A stretch of 64,000 nt of DNA from Pseudomonadota bacterium (GCA_021792365.1 JAJYUT010000002.1:372001-436000); one strand, 5' to 3'; shown: positions 1 to 13,552, counted from the stretch's first letter. The notes: a model not told the origin generated them from the letters alone. A program made the numbers and translations.

Positions 1-17
1 TCGTCCCGCCCGACTAG

Positions 18-794
18 ATGCCCTTGAAAATCGCGACATTCAACATCAACAACGTCCAGCGCCGCCTTCCGGTCCTGCTCGCATGGCTGAAGAAGGCGAA
101 GCCCGATGTGGTGTGCCTGCAGGAACTGAAGGCGGCGCATGAGGCCTTCCCCGCCGCCGCAATCGCCCGCGCCGGCTATTCCTTCGTCCATCGTGGCGAG
201 CGGACCTGGAACGGCGTCGCCATCCTGGCGCGCGGCGCCAAGCCGATCCTGACCCGCGCGGACCTGCCCGGCGATCCCGCCGACCGCCAGAGCCGCTATA
301 TCGAAGCCGCTGTCGATGGAGTGCTCGTCGCCTCGATCTACCTGCCCAACGGCAATCCGCAGCCCGGCCCGAAATTCGACTACAAGCTGGCCTGGTTCGA
401 GCGGTTGATCAGGCACGCCGCAGCGCTGAAGCGCAGCCGGCAGCCGGTCGTTCTGGCGGGCGATTACAACGTGGTCCCGACCGACATCGACATCTATCCG
501 AGCAAGTCATGGGACAAGGACGCGCTGCTGCAGCCGGAAAGCCGGGCGGCGTTCAAGCGCCTGCTCAAACAGGGCTGGACCGATTCCGTGCGCGCGCTGC
601 ATCCCGGCGAGCGGATCTATACCTTCTGGGACTACAAGCGCGACCGCTGGCGGCGCAACGCGGGGCTGCGCATCGATCACATCCTGCTCAGCCCCAGCAT
701 CGCGGATCGGCTAAAGGAAGCCGGCGTGGACAAGGACGTGAGAGGCGTGCAGGAAGCCAGCGACCATGCGCCGGTCTGGGCCGTCCTGGACTAA
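18..794 (+). CDS. xth: Exodeoxyribonuclease III (AP endonuclease)
   Basis: 258 aa, close to the usual 260–270 aa of the ExoIII/Xth branch of the exonuclease–endonuclease–phosphatase fold. Seen: N-terminal ATFNINNVQRR, metal-binding Glu at residue 36 in CLQELK, the GDYNV segment, RIDHILLS and the C-terminal SDHAPVW with the catalytic Asp-His. The family cleaves DNA 5' of abasic sites and removes 3'-blocking groups in base-excision repair, in the cytosol, with Mg2+. The ATG at 18 gives a start that matches the family N-terminus directly. It stands alone on the plus strand. Its stop overlaps by four bases the stop of a small opposite-strand frame. Confidence 0.95.
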   Translation: MPLKIATFNINNVQRRLPVLLAWLKKAKPDVVCLQELKAAHEAFPAAAIARAGYSFVHRGERTWNGVAILARGAKPILTRADLPGDPADRQSRYIEAAVDGVLVASIYLPNGNPQPGPKFDYKLAWFERLIRHAAALKRSRQPVVLAGDYNVVPTDIDIYPSKSWDKDALLQPESRAAFKRLLKQGWTDSVRALHPGERIYTFWDYKRDRWRRNAGLRIDHILLSPSIADRLKEAGVDKDVRGVQEASDHAPVWAVLD

Positions 795-1108
795 CGCGGA
801 TCGGCGAGGCCGGCCGCTGATCGCGGCGGAACGCTTCGATAGCTTGCAGGCGAAGGCTGCGGCATCGGTTCGAATGTGCTCGCAGTTGCCTCCTCCGGCT
901 TCGTATCCGCGAGCAATGCCGCAAACCCGACGGTCACCGTGCCGGCGAACAGGCACGCGAACAGCACCTGACGCGGGACCTTGAGAATGACGAACGCGCT
1001 CACCACGATCGCCCAGCAGACCAGCGCGGCGCGCATGCTTCCGTCGCTGTCGCTCAGGAGCGATCCGACCATCCCGCCATCGAGAAGAAGCGTGCCAAAC
1101 GCGACCAC
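791..1108 (-). CDS. Hypothetical small membrane protein
   Basis: I do not recognise this protein. The frame has three hydrophobic stretches (AVVAFGTLLLDGGMVGSLL, AALVCWAIVVSAFVILKVP, VLFACLFAGTVTVGFAALLA) followed by a Pro/Ser-rich tail, which is unlike a random shadow frame. The frame stays open upstream to 1273, but that part is Arg/Ser-rich and looks non-coding. I therefore chose a GTG at 1108 (105 aa); an ATG at 1072 is the alternative. It ends tail-to-tail with xth and lies downstream of the DUF2160 gene on the same strand. No conserved motif was seen, so it could be a false call. Confidence 0.4.
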   Translation of the reverse strand: MVAFGTLLLDGGMVGSLLSDSDGSMRAALVCWAIVVSAFVILKVPRQVLFACLFAGTVTVGFAALLADTKPEEATASTFEPMPQPSPASYRSVPPRSAAGLADPR

Positions 1109-1202
1109 CGCCCTGCGACCTGCCGTGCCGTTGATCCAGCGCTCGGAAGAAACAACGGCACGAGCCGCGCGGTTCCGGCAGAACCCGGGTACGCGGAATC
1201 GC

Positions 1203-1496
1203 TCACACCCAGCGGAACACGACGAAGGCGTAGACCAGCGCGATGCCGAGCGGCGCCCAGAGCGGGGTGCCAACCAGGCCGAGCCACGCCAGGAAGATGA
1301 AGGCGCTGCCCAGCAGCGAGATGAACAGCCGGTCGCCGCGCGTGGTGTCGAGGCCCAGAATGCCGCGGCGCGGTGCCCCGCCGGGCGAGTAGACTTCCCA
1401 AACCGACATCGCGATCAGGCAGAGGGCGATGAAGGCGAAGAACGCCGCGGTGGGCCAGGTCCAGGCCATCCAGGCGATCATCGACGTGCCTTCCAT
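1203..1496 (-). CDS. glpU: DUF2160 small membrane protein of glycerol ABC operon (GlpU-like)
   Basis: 97 aa with three to four predicted membrane segments: residues about 10–33 (WTWPTAAFFAFIALCLIAMS), about 58–75 and about 78–95. The sequence resembles DUF2160, which in rhizobial glp operons lies directly after the second permease gene and is called GlpU. Here it follows glpQ by 29 bases on the same strand, the last gene of the operon. Its molecular role in the family is not established; a small accessory subunit of the importer is a reasonable guess. Symbol assigned by similarity and position. Confidence 0.8.
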   Translation of the reverse strand: MEGTSMIAWMAWTWPTAAFFAFIALCLIAMSVWEVYSPGGAPRRGILGLDTTRGDRLFISLLGSAFIFLAWLGLVGTPLWAPLGIALVYAFVVFRWV

Positions 1497-1525
1497 GGGT
1501 GCCTCCCTTCCCTACACGCGGCCAG

Positions 1526-2346
<821 letters not shown>

Positions 2347-2347
<1 letters not shown>

Positions 2348-3210
2348 CACTTGGCCTCGTTCCGCGTCATGACCGTGTAGAACAGCCAGCTCAGCAGCAG
2401 GATGATCAGGAAGTAGATCAGGGACATCGCCGCCGCCGGCCCGAGATCGAACTGCCCCAGCGCCATCTTCACCAGATCGATGGACAGGAAGGTGGTGGAA
2501 TTGCCCGGCCCGCCTCCGGTCAGCACCACGACCTCGGTATAGATCATGAAGGAATCCATGAAGCGCAGCAGGATCGCGATGGTCAGCACGCGCTTGAGCT
2601 TCGGGAGCTGGATGTAGCGGAACACCGACCAGGCGCTCGCGCCGTCGATCTTGGCCGCCTGGTAGTAGTCGTTGGGGATCGAAACCAGGCCCGCATAGCA
2701 CAGCAGGACCACCAGCGAGGTCCAATGCCAGACATCCATCAGGACGACGGTGAACCAGGCCGTCAGCGGCTGGCGCGTGTAATTGAAATCGAAGCCGAGG
2801 CTCCTCAACCCCTTGCCCATCAGGCCGATCTCAGGCAGCGCGAAGATGTTCCACATCGCGCCGACCACGTTCCAGGGAATCAGCAGCGGCAGCGCCATGG
2901 CGACCAGGCAGACGGACACCCACGCCCCCTTGCGCGGCATGGCGAGCGCGACGATAAGGCCGAGCGGCACCTCGATCAGCAGGATGATGGTGGTGAACAG
3001 GATCTGTCGCAGCAGCGCGTCGTGGAAGCGATCCGACTGCAGCACCTGCTCGAACCACAGCACGCCGGCCCAGAAAAACACGTTGTCGCCGAAAGTCTCC
3101 TGGACGGAGAAGTTGACCACGGTCATCAGGGGGATGATGGCGTTGAACGCCACCAGCGCCACCACCGGCAGAACCAGGAACCAGGCTTTGTGATTGAGCT
3201 GCTTGTACAT
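2347..3210 (-). CDS. glpP: Glycerol ABC transporter permease
   Basis: 287 aa MalF-type sugar ABC permease with about six membrane helices. The EAA motif lies near residues 185–205 (DYYQAAKIDGASAWSVFRYI), the contact surface for an ATPase subunit. It starts nine bases after the ATPase gene glpT and couples to glpQ through a TGATG overlap. In rhizobia the GlpP/GlpQ pair forms the membrane channel for glycerol. Substrate is inferred from the adjacent glpD, glpR and glpV; polyols are the main alternative. Confidence 0.92.
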
Positions 3211-3219
3211 CGCCTGTCC

Positions 3220-4287
3220 TCAGTTCACCAGCCAGCCGTCGCGATAGACGTGAGTATGCTTGGGATCGAACCGCAGATGCGCCGGGCCCGAGGGCATCGG
3301 CTGGCCTTCCGACACCAGCAGCTTGATGCGGTGCTCACCGTGGCGCGTCTCGACGATGCGGAAGCGGCCGACATCGGCCGCCTTCACGATCTCGACCGGG
3401 ATGCCGGTACCCTCGAAGCGGATGAATTCCGGCCGCACGCCCAGCTCCAGCCGGCCGTTGCCCGGCGCGGCCTGGACCGGGCTGGCGGTCTCGACCGGCT
3501 GGCCCATGAACCCGACCCGGCCGCCATCGAGGGTGCAGGGCAACACGTTCATGCCGGGAGAGCCGATGAAATGGCCGACAAAGGTGTGCGCCGGCCGCTC
3601 GAACAGGTCGACCGGTGTGCCGACCTGCACCACTTCGCCGTTGTTCATGACAACGACCTGGTCCGCGAAGGTCAGCGCCTCCGTCTGGTCGTGCGTCACA
3701 TAGATCATGGTGCGCCTGATCCGGTGGTGCAGCTCCTTCAGCTTCGAGCGCAGCACCCACTTGAGATGCGGGTCGATCACCGTCAGCGGCTCGTCGAACA
3801 TGATGACGTTGACGTCCGAGCGCACGAGGCCGCGGCCGAGGGAGATCTTCTGCTTGCCGTCCGCAGTGAGGCCGGCGGCGCGCTTCTTCAGCATGTGGCC
3901 GAGATCCAGCATCGCGGCCACTTCCTTCACGCGCCTGTCCACCTCAGCCGGCGCGACGCCGCGGTTGCGCAGCGGGAAGGCGAGATTGTCGTAGACGGTC
4001 ATCGTGTCGTAGATGACCGGGAACTGGAACACCTGCGCGATGTTGCGCTGCTCCGGACTCATCTCCGTCGCATCGGACTCGTCGAACAGGATGCGCCCCT
4101 GGGTCGGGCGCAGCAGACCGGAGATCAGGTTCAGCAGCGTGGTCTTTCCGCAGCCCGATGGCCCCAACAGCGCATAGGCGCCGCCATCCTCGAGCTCCTG
4201 GGTCATCTCCTTCAGCGCCCAATCCTCCGGGCGCTGCGGGTCCGGCATGTAGCTATGGCGCAGGCGGTCGAGCGTGATCTTGGCCAT
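3220..4287 (-). CDS. glpT: Glycerol ABC transporter ATP-binding protein, degenerate signature motif
   Basis: 355 aa MalK-type ATPase with a C-terminal regulatory OB-like domain. Walker A (GPSGCGKTT), Q-loop (QVFQF), Walker B (NVIMFDEPL) and H-loop (VTHDQTEAL) are canonical. The ABC signature is not: LTADGKQKISLGRGL replaces the normal LSGGQ. The partner GlpS has the opposite defect, so the pair should form one competent and one impaired ATP site. Its ATG overlaps the glpS stop by one base. This GlpT is an ATPase and is unrelated to the enterobacterial glycerol-3-phosphate antiporter of the same name. Confidence 0.92.
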   Translation of the reverse strand: MAKITLDRLRHSYMPDPQRPEDWALKEMTQELEDGGAYALLGPSGCGKTTLLNLISGLLRPTQGRILFDESDATEMSPEQRNIAQVFQFPVIYDTMTVYDNLAFPLRNRGVAPAEVDRRVKEVAAMLDLGHMLKKRAAGLTADGKQKISLGRGLVRSDVNVIMFDEPLTVIDPHLKWVLRSKLKELHHRIRRTMIYVTHDQTEALTFADQVVVMNNGEVVQVGTPVDLFERPAHTFVGHFIGSPGMNVLPCTLDGGRVGFMGQPVETASPVQAAPGNGRLELGVRPEFIRFEGTGIPVEIVKAADVGRFRIVETRHGEHRIKLLVSEGQPMPSGPAHLRFDPKHTHVYRDGWLVN

Positions 4288-5360
4288 CAGACGCGCCCTC
4301 CCACGAGCCGCCCGTCGGTCCCGAACAGGAACGAACGTTCGACATCCACGTAGAGCCGGGCAGTTTCACCCACCTCGTAGGGATGCACGCCGTGCGATTG
4401 CGATATCCAGGTGCGGCCGCCGCGGTCGAAATGCAGCACGCTTTCCGAGCCGCTCAACTCCGCCACCAGCACGCGGCCGTCGACCGTGATCGAGCCGCCG
4501 TTCTGCGGAATCGGCGTGATGTGGTGCGCCCGGATCGCAAGGGTGTAGGGCCCGTCCGGCGCGCCCGCCATTGCCGGCGGGGTCGGCCAATCGGTGCCGT
4601 CGTCGAGCCGGATCCGGCCGTTCGCCTTTGTCACCGGCGCGGTGTTGATCGGCGGATCGGAAAAAACCTGGGCGCTGAGCAGGTCGGCGGGCTGGCGATA
4701 GATCTGCGCCGTCGGGCCGAACTGCGTGACGCGCCCTTCGTGCAAAGTTGCCGTGCTGCCGCCGAACAGCAGCGCCTCCATCGGCTCCGTCGTGGCGTAG
4801 ACCACGATGCAATGGCGGTCCGCGAACAGGCGCGGCAGCTCATCGCGCAACTCCTCGCGCAGCTTGTAATCCAAATTCGCCAACGGCTCGTCGAGCAGGA
4901 TGATCTCGGAATCCTTGACCAGCGCGCGCGCGATCGCCGTGCGCTGCTGCTGGCCGCCCGACAGCTCGGCGGGCTTGCGCTGGAGCATCGGCGCGAGCCG
5001 CAGCAATTCCGCGACCTTGCCGACGCGCTCCTTGATCTTCGCATCGTCCACGCCGATCACGCGCAAGGGCGATGCGATGTTCTCATAGACGGTCAGATGC
5101 GGATAATTGATGAACTGCTGGTAGACCATCGAGACGTTGCGCTTCTGCACGGCGATGCCGGTGACGTTCTGTCCGCGGAACCAGAGCTCGCCGCTGCTCG
5201 GCTTGTCCAGCCCGGCCATCAATTGCATCAGCGTCGTCTTGCCGGCGAGCGTGGTGCCGAGCAGGACGTTGAACGTCCCCTCCTCCAGCATCAGGCTGGT
5301 TTCGTGGATGTGCACGCTCCCGCCGACGCTCTTCGTCACCTGCCGTAGTTCGAGGGTCAT
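4287..5360 (-). CDS. glpS: Glycerol ABC transporter ATP-binding protein, degenerate H-loop
   Basis: 357 aa MalK-type ATPase. Seen: an unusual but permissible Walker A (GTTLAGKTT), Q-loop (MVYQQF), intact ABC signature LSGGQQQR, and Walker B with D-loop (IILLDEPLANLD). The switch histidine is missing: the usual VTHDQ reads YATTEPMEAL. C-terminal residues from about 235 resemble the MalK regulatory domain. It is the first ATPase gene after glpV, from which it is separated by 106 bases containing a strong stem-loop. Complements GlpT in a predicted asymmetric heterodimer. Confidence 0.92.
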   Translation of the reverse strand: MTLELRQVTKSVGGSVHIHETSLMLEEGTFNVLLGTTLAGKTTLMQLMAGLDKPSSGELWFRGQNVTGIAVQKRNVSMVYQQFINYPHLTVYENIASPLRVIGVDDAKIKERVGKVAELLRLAPMLQRKPAELSGGQQQRTAIARALVKDSEIILLDEPLANLDYKLREELRDELPRLFADRHCIVVYATTEPMEALLFGGSTATLHEGRVTQFGPTAQIYRQPADLLSAQVFSDPPINTAPVTKANGRIRLDDGTDWPTPPAMAGAPDGPYTLAIRAHHITPIPQNGGSITVDGRVLVAELSGSESVLHFDRGGRTWISQSHGVHPYEVGETARLYVDVERSFLFGTDGRLVGGRV

Positions 5361-5399
5361 CCTGGCCGCGTTTTTTTGGTTGTTGCTCCCCGCCGGCAG

Positions 5400-5427
5400 T
5401 TCCCCGGGGACCGGAGCCCCCGGGGAA
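5400..5427 (-). promoter_or_regulatory. Intercistronic stem-loop between glpV and glpS
   Basis: Perfect 10-base arms (TTCCCCGGGG at 5400–5409 and CCCCGGGGAA at 5418–5427) with an eight-base loop. On the transcribed minus strand no T-run follows, so it is probably not a complete terminator. Such hairpins after solute-binding-protein genes commonly lower read-through or protect the upstream mRNA so that binding protein exceeds the membrane components. Role here is inferred. Confidence 0.6.
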
Positions 5428-5466
5428 AACCGGTTCAGGACACTAGCACACTCGATGCGGCGTCCG

Positions 5467-7206
<1,740 letters not shown>

Positions 7207-7238
7207 GATCGCTTCCTCCTTGAGTGCGCCTTTGCTGA

Positions 7239-7249
7239 TTCGCTTTCGA
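7239..7249. promoter_or_regulatory. Candidate GlpR operator upstream of glpV
   Basis: TTCGCTTTCGA, 33 bases upstream of the glpV start codon. The same 11-mer with one mismatch (TTCGCTTCCGA) occurs on the minus strand at 8964–8974 upstream of glpD. DeoR-family repressors usually bind short TTCG-type repeats, and a DeoR-family glpR lies next door, so a shared operator is a reasonable inference. Not a proven site. Confidence 0.35.
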
Positions 7250-7371
7250 CCAGCGCGCACAGGTCCGGTCGATATGCGTTTGGTACGGTCCCATGTCCGG
7301 TCCGCGCTCGCACCATGCGCGGACCCGTTTGCCAGTTCTCTGGCGAACCCCGGTGCGATCCAGATCCCGTC

Positions 7372-8943
7372 TCACGGCCTTCCTCCGGCCGAAGCCTGGA
7401 GCGGCGCGGCGTTGCGGCGCCGCGCATCCATGGCGCCGGCCACGTCTGCCGCCTGCTCGATGCTGAGTCTGAGGCCCAGCTTGCTGCGGCGCCACAACAC
7501 GTCCTCGGCACGCTCCGCCCATTCCTCGCGCATCAGGTAGTCGATCTCCGCCTCGGTCAAGGTCGCGCCGAAATCGCGCCCCAGATCGGCGGCCGACCGC
7601 GCCGCACCCAGCACGTCCTTGGCGCGCGTGCCGTACATCCGCACCAGCCGCGCCGCGTGCGAGCGCACGAGGAAGCCGTAGCGGGCCATCAACTGGTCGA
7701 TCTGCGCGGCGACCCGGTCGACCGGGAACTCGCCTCCTGGCAGCGGCTCGCGCCCCGTCCAGCCCTTGTTCTTCGCCGCGTCGGTTCCGAGAAAAGGGGA
7801 GAGCTTCTCCAGCGCGTGCTCCGCCAGCCTCCGGTAGGTCGTGATCTTGCCGCCGAACACCGAGAGCAGCGCGGGCTGGCTGTTGTCAGCATCGACGGCG
7901 AGGACATAGTCGCGGGTCGCGGCCTGTGCCGCGCTCGCGCCGTCATCATAGAGGGGCCGCACCCCGGAATAGCTCCACACCACGTCCTTGGGCGCGATCT
8001 GGCGTGCGAAGTAACCGTTTGCCAGGCTGCAGAGATAGGCGACCTCGTCTGCCGTAATGTGGATGTCGTCCAGTTCGCCCTGGTAATCCTGGTCGGTGGT
8101 GCCGATCAGCGTGAAGTCCTGCTCGTACGGGATCGCGAACACGATCCGGCCGTCGGTATTCTGGAAGATATAGCAGCGATCATGCTCGAACAGCTTCGGC
8201 ACCACGATGTGGGACCCTTGCACCAGGCGGATGCGCGCCCTGGTCTCCACCTTCGCCACCTCGGACAGGGTGCGCCCGACCCACGGACCGGCGGCATTGA
8301 CCAAGGTGCGCGCTTTGACCTCCGCGCGCCGGCCGCTCTCCACGTGCTCGACGCTGAGTGACCAGTGATCGTCGCGCCGCTCGGCCGCGACGGCGCGCGT
8401 GCGGGTGTGGATTTCGGCGCCGCGGCGCGCGGCGTCGACCGCGTTCAGCACCACCAGGCGCGCATCGTCGACCCAGCAATCGGAATATTCGAAGGCCCTG
8501 GCGAAGTCGCCGGGCTTCAACGGCGCTCCGGCCGGATCGCTGCGCAGGTGGAGGGTCCGCGTCGGCGGCAGCAGCGCCCGCCCGCCCAGATGGTCATAGA
8601 GGAAGAGGCCGAGCCGCAGCAGCCAGGCGGGCCTCAACCCGCGGTGATGCGGCAGCACGAAGCGCAGCGGCCAGATGATGTGCGGCGCGACGCGCCACAG
8701 CACCTCGCGCTCCCGCAGCGCCTCGCGCACCAAGCGGAACTCGTAGTATTCGAGATAGCGCAGGCCGCCATGGATCAGCTTGGTCGAGGCGGAGGAGGTC
8801 CCGCTCGCGAGATCGGCCTGCTCGCACAGATAGACGGACAAGCCGCGGCCCGCCGCGTCGCGCGCGATCCCGCATCCGTTGATGCCACCGCCGATGATGG
8901 CGATGTCGAAGGTGCCAGCCAACCCGCCCCCTGACCGATACAT
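7372..8943 (-). CDS. glpD: Aerobic glycerol-3-phosphate dehydrogenase
   Basis: 523 aa, the usual GlpD length. An N-terminal FAD-binding motif (IAIIGGGINGCGIARDA, about residues 13–29), SSASTKLIHGGLRYLEYY near 51–68 and a C-terminal helical domain are visible. The enzyme oxidises sn-glycerol-3-phosphate to dihydroxyacetone phosphate at the inner membrane and passes electrons to ubiquinone. It lies between glpR and glpV on the same strand, 165 bases before glpV. No glpK is in the window, so the kinase must be encoded elsewhere or the importer must also supply glycerol-3-phosphate. Confidence 0.96.
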   Translation of the reverse strand: MYRSGGGLAGTFDIAIIGGGINGCGIARDAAGRGLSVYLCEQADLASGTSSASTKLIHGGLRYLEYYEFRLVREALREREVLWRVAPHIIWPLRFVLPHHRGLRPAWLLRLGLFLYDHLGGRALLPPTRTLHLRSDPAGAPLKPGDFARAFEYSDCWVDDARLVVLNAVDAARRGAEIHTRTRAVAAERRDDHWSLSVEHVESGRRAEVKARTLVNAAGPWVGRTLSEVAKVETRARIRLVQGSHIVVPKLFEHDRCYIFQNTDGRIVFAIPYEQDFTLIGTTDQDYQGELDDIHITADEVAYLCSLANGYFARQIAPKDVVWSYSGVRPLYDDGASAAQAATRDYVLAVDADNSQPALLSVFGGKITTYRRLAEHALEKLSPFLGTDAAKNKGWTGREPLPGGEFPVDRVAAQIDQLMARYGFLVRSHAARLVRMYGTRAKDVLGAARSAADLGRDFGATLTEAEIDYLMREEWAERAEDVLWRRSKLGLRLSIEQAADVAGAMDARRRNAAPLQASAGGRP

Positions 8944-8950
8944 CTTTTTT

Positions 8951-8998
8951 ATTTCGTATCGCTTCGGAAGCGAACCCTAGATGAACCTTTTCAGGTTC
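8951..8998. promoter_or_regulatory. glpD upstream region with two dyads, candidate GlpR operators
   Basis: Two inverted repeats lie side by side just upstream of glpD: TCGCTTC-G-GAAGCGA (8959–8973) and GAACCT-TTTC-AGGTTC (8983–8998). The first contains the TTCGCTTyCGA motif shared with the glpV upstream region. The gap to glpR is only 85 bases and is relatively AT-rich, so it should hold the glpD promoter. Assignment to GlpR is by neighbourhood and motif sharing. Confidence 0.45.
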
Positions 8999-9028
8999 GC
9001 AATAGGCTTCACCCGAAAGAAATGAAGA

Positions 9029-9829
9029 TCAAGCTGCCGAATTTTCGCCTTCGAGAGCGCCTGGAGCGCCCGTCTCGATGAGCTGCACATTGTGCGCCGC
9101 GCATAGATCCTGGACCTGCGGGGAGGTCAAGGAATCGGTTATAAACGTATGAATTTGCGACAAATGCGCGATCTTGACCGGCGCCGCGCGTTCAAGCTTC
9201 AGCCGGTCCGCCACCAGGATCACCTTGCGCGCGTTTTCGATAATGGCCTGGCTGACTTTCACTTCGCGATAATCGAAATCGAGCAGCGCCCCGTCCTCGT
9301 CGATCGCCGAGGCCCCGATGACCGCCGTATCCACCTTGAACTGGCGGATCAGGTCGACGGCGCTCGAACCCACCACCGCGCCATCCGTGCGCCGGACCAC
9401 GCCGCCGGCCACGATCACCTCGATGGTCGGGTGGCGGTAGAGCAGCATCGCGACATTGAGGTTGTTGGTGATGACCAGCAGTTCCTCATGCCCCATCAGG
9501 TTGGCCGCCACCTCTTCCGTGGTGGTGCCGATATTGATGAAGAGAGAGCTCTGGTTGGGGATGAGGGCCGCCGCCGCCTTGCCGATCGCGCGCTTCTCCT
9601 CCGCCGCGATGAAGCGCCGCGCCTCGTAGGCCAGGTTCTCGATGCCCGAGGCGACGACCGCGCCGCCATGGATGCGATTGAGCAGCCGGCGGTCGCACAG
9701 GTCGTTCAGGTCCTTGCGGATGGTCTGCGGCGTGACGTTGAAGCGCAGCGCCAGATCATCGACGCTGACTCGCCCCGCGGCGCGCGCCAGCGCGAGAATC
9801 TCGTTCTGTCGATGGCTGAAATCCTGCAT
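9029..9829 (-). CDS. glpR: DeoR-family transcriptional repressor of glycerol genes
   Basis: 266 aa, DeoR/GlpR architecture. The N-terminal winged helix spans residues 1–60 (HRQNEILALARAAGRVSVDD, then FNVTPQTIRKDLNDLCDRRL, with RIHGGAV), and a ribose-5-phosphate-isomerase-like sensor domain follows (INIGTTTEEVA, VIGASAID). The ATG at 9829 is preceded by GGGGAGG. The family binds phosphorylated sugars, for GlpR glycerol-3-phosphate, to relieve repression. Its position upstream of glpD and the transporter operon supports glycerol control. Confidence 0.9.
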   Translation of the reverse strand: MQDFSHRQNEILALARAAGRVSVDDLALRFNVTPQTIRKDLNDLCDRRLLNRIHGGAVVASGIENLAYEARRFIAAEEKRAIGKAAAALIPNQSSLFINIGTTTEEVAANLMGHEELLVITNNLNVAMLLYRHPTIEVIVAGGVVRRTDGAVVGSSAVDLIRQFKVDTAVIGASAIDEDGALLDFDYREVKVSQAIIENARKVILVADRLKLERAAPVKIAHLSQIHTFITDSLTSPQVQDLCAAHNVQLIETGAPGALEGENSAA

Positions 9830-9899
9830 CCCGCCTCCCCTTCACGGCGGGAGGCTAGCACAAGCCGGCGGGAAAGCTCTACGGGCCTGCCGACCGCGC

Positions 9900-10394
9900 C
9901 TATTTCCGCTTGAGGGCCTCGATGACACGGGGGGAGACGAACTGGCTGACATCGCCGCCGAGCTTGTGAATCTCCTTCACGAAGCGGGAGGAGATGAACT
10001 GGCTGCGTTCCGACGCCATCAGGAAGACGGTTTCGATGTCCGGATTGAGCCGGGCATTCATGCCCGTCATCTGGAACTCGTATTCGAAGTCCGACACGGC
10101 GCGCAGGCCGCGGATGATGACGCCCGCCTTCATCTGCTCGGCAAAGTGCATCAGCAGGCTGTCGAAGGTGACGACCTCGATGCTGGTGGAGAGGCCGTTC
10201 CTGGTGTCGGCAAGCTCGCCGCGCAGCAGGGTCGCGCGCTCCTCGACCGAGAAGATCGGCCCCTTGCCGGCATTCACCGAGACCGCGACGATCAGCTTGT
10301 CCACCAGCTTTGCGGCGCGACGGATGATGTCGACGTGCCCGTTGGTGACCGGGTCGAAGGTCCCCGGATAGATGCCGATCCGCTTGCCCGCCAT
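9900..10394 (-). CDS. coaD: Phosphopantetheine adenylyltransferase
   Basis: 164 aa, typical CoaD length. The nucleotidyltransferase motif YPGTFDPVTNGHVDII (residues 9–24, including the HxGH-like TNGH), RGLRAVSDFEYE and the ERSQFISSRFVKE signature are present. It catalyses the penultimate step of coenzyme A synthesis, joining 4'-phosphopantetheine and ATP. The ATG at 10394 (MAGKRIGIYPG) is chosen over upstream in-frame starts, which would add Arg/Gly-rich sequence antisense in character. It follows gyrA by 32 bases, a common alphaproteobacterial arrangement. Confidence 0.97.
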   Translation of the reverse strand: MAGKRIGIYPGTFDPVTNGHVDIIRRAAKLVDKLIVAVSVNAGKGPIFSVEERATLLRGELADTRNGLSTSIEVVTFDSLLMHFAEQMKAGVIIRGLRAVSDFEYEFQMTGMNARLNPDIETVFLMASERSQFISSRFVKEIHKLGGDVSQFVSPRVIEALKRK

Positions 10395-10426
10395 CGCCGT
10401 CCCCTGCGCTGCTCTACTTTCCTGTT

Positions 10427-13192
<2,766 letters not shown>

Positions 13193-13462
13193 TGCACTTG
13201 AACTCGATTTTTCGGGGCTGGCGAAGGGGCAGAATCGCCCTTAAGTCCGGCCTCCGGTTGATACCAGATTCGATCTGTCGAAACAACCTTTCGCACCCGC
13301 AAAAAACCCCTGACATATCAATAATTTACGGCCAAAAAATTTAGCCTCGCGCGGGTGGCTTGTACGCGACTCTCGCCAGAGCTTGGCGGGTGCCCGGATC
13401 GGCCCGGCTTCGGGAACAAAACCGGTCGCTGCGGAGCGCCGGTGCGCGGCTCGGGTCGTTCA

Positions 13463-13513
13463 CGCGCGGAACAGGCCGGTCCTTTCTTTCGCGCGCGGAA
13501 CAGGCCCGTCCTT
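13463..13513. repeat. Two-copy 22-bp direct repeat
   Basis: CGCGCGGAACAGGCCGGTCC with trailing TT at 13463–13484, and CGCGCGGAACAGGCCCGTCC with trailing TT at 13492–13513. The copies have one mismatch and a 29-base period. A weaker third relative (CGGGAACAAAACCGGTC) lies near 13421. Both full copies contain GGAAC, the -35 element of alphaproteobacterial EcfG promoters. Confidence 0.7.
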
Positions 13514-13522
13514 GCCCGTGTT
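13497..13522 (+). promoter_or_regulatory. Candidate EcfG (general stress) promoter
   Basis: GGAAC at 13497–13501 and GTT at 13520–13522 are separated by 18 bases, within the spacing known for EcfG-dependent promoters of alphaproteobacteria. It lies 30 bases upstream of the chosen start codon of the FAD–Rieske gene. The -10 context (CGTGTT) is imperfect. Inferred from motif only. Confidence 0.3.
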
Positions 13523-13552
13523 CTCCTAGGCTCCTTGCCAGGGACCACCGCC

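Larger units (their letters stand above)
13193..13552. other. Intergenic region between gyrA and the Rieske oxidoreductase
   Basis: 360 bases between two divergent genes. The gyrA-proximal part (about 13205–13345) is locally AT-richer and should hold the gyrA promoter. The distal part carries a direct repeat and a candidate EcfG-type promoter, listed separately. Long open frames cross it on both strands, but their residues (Arg/Ala/Pro-rich) show no protein features. No RNA gene was recognised. Confidence 0.6.
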
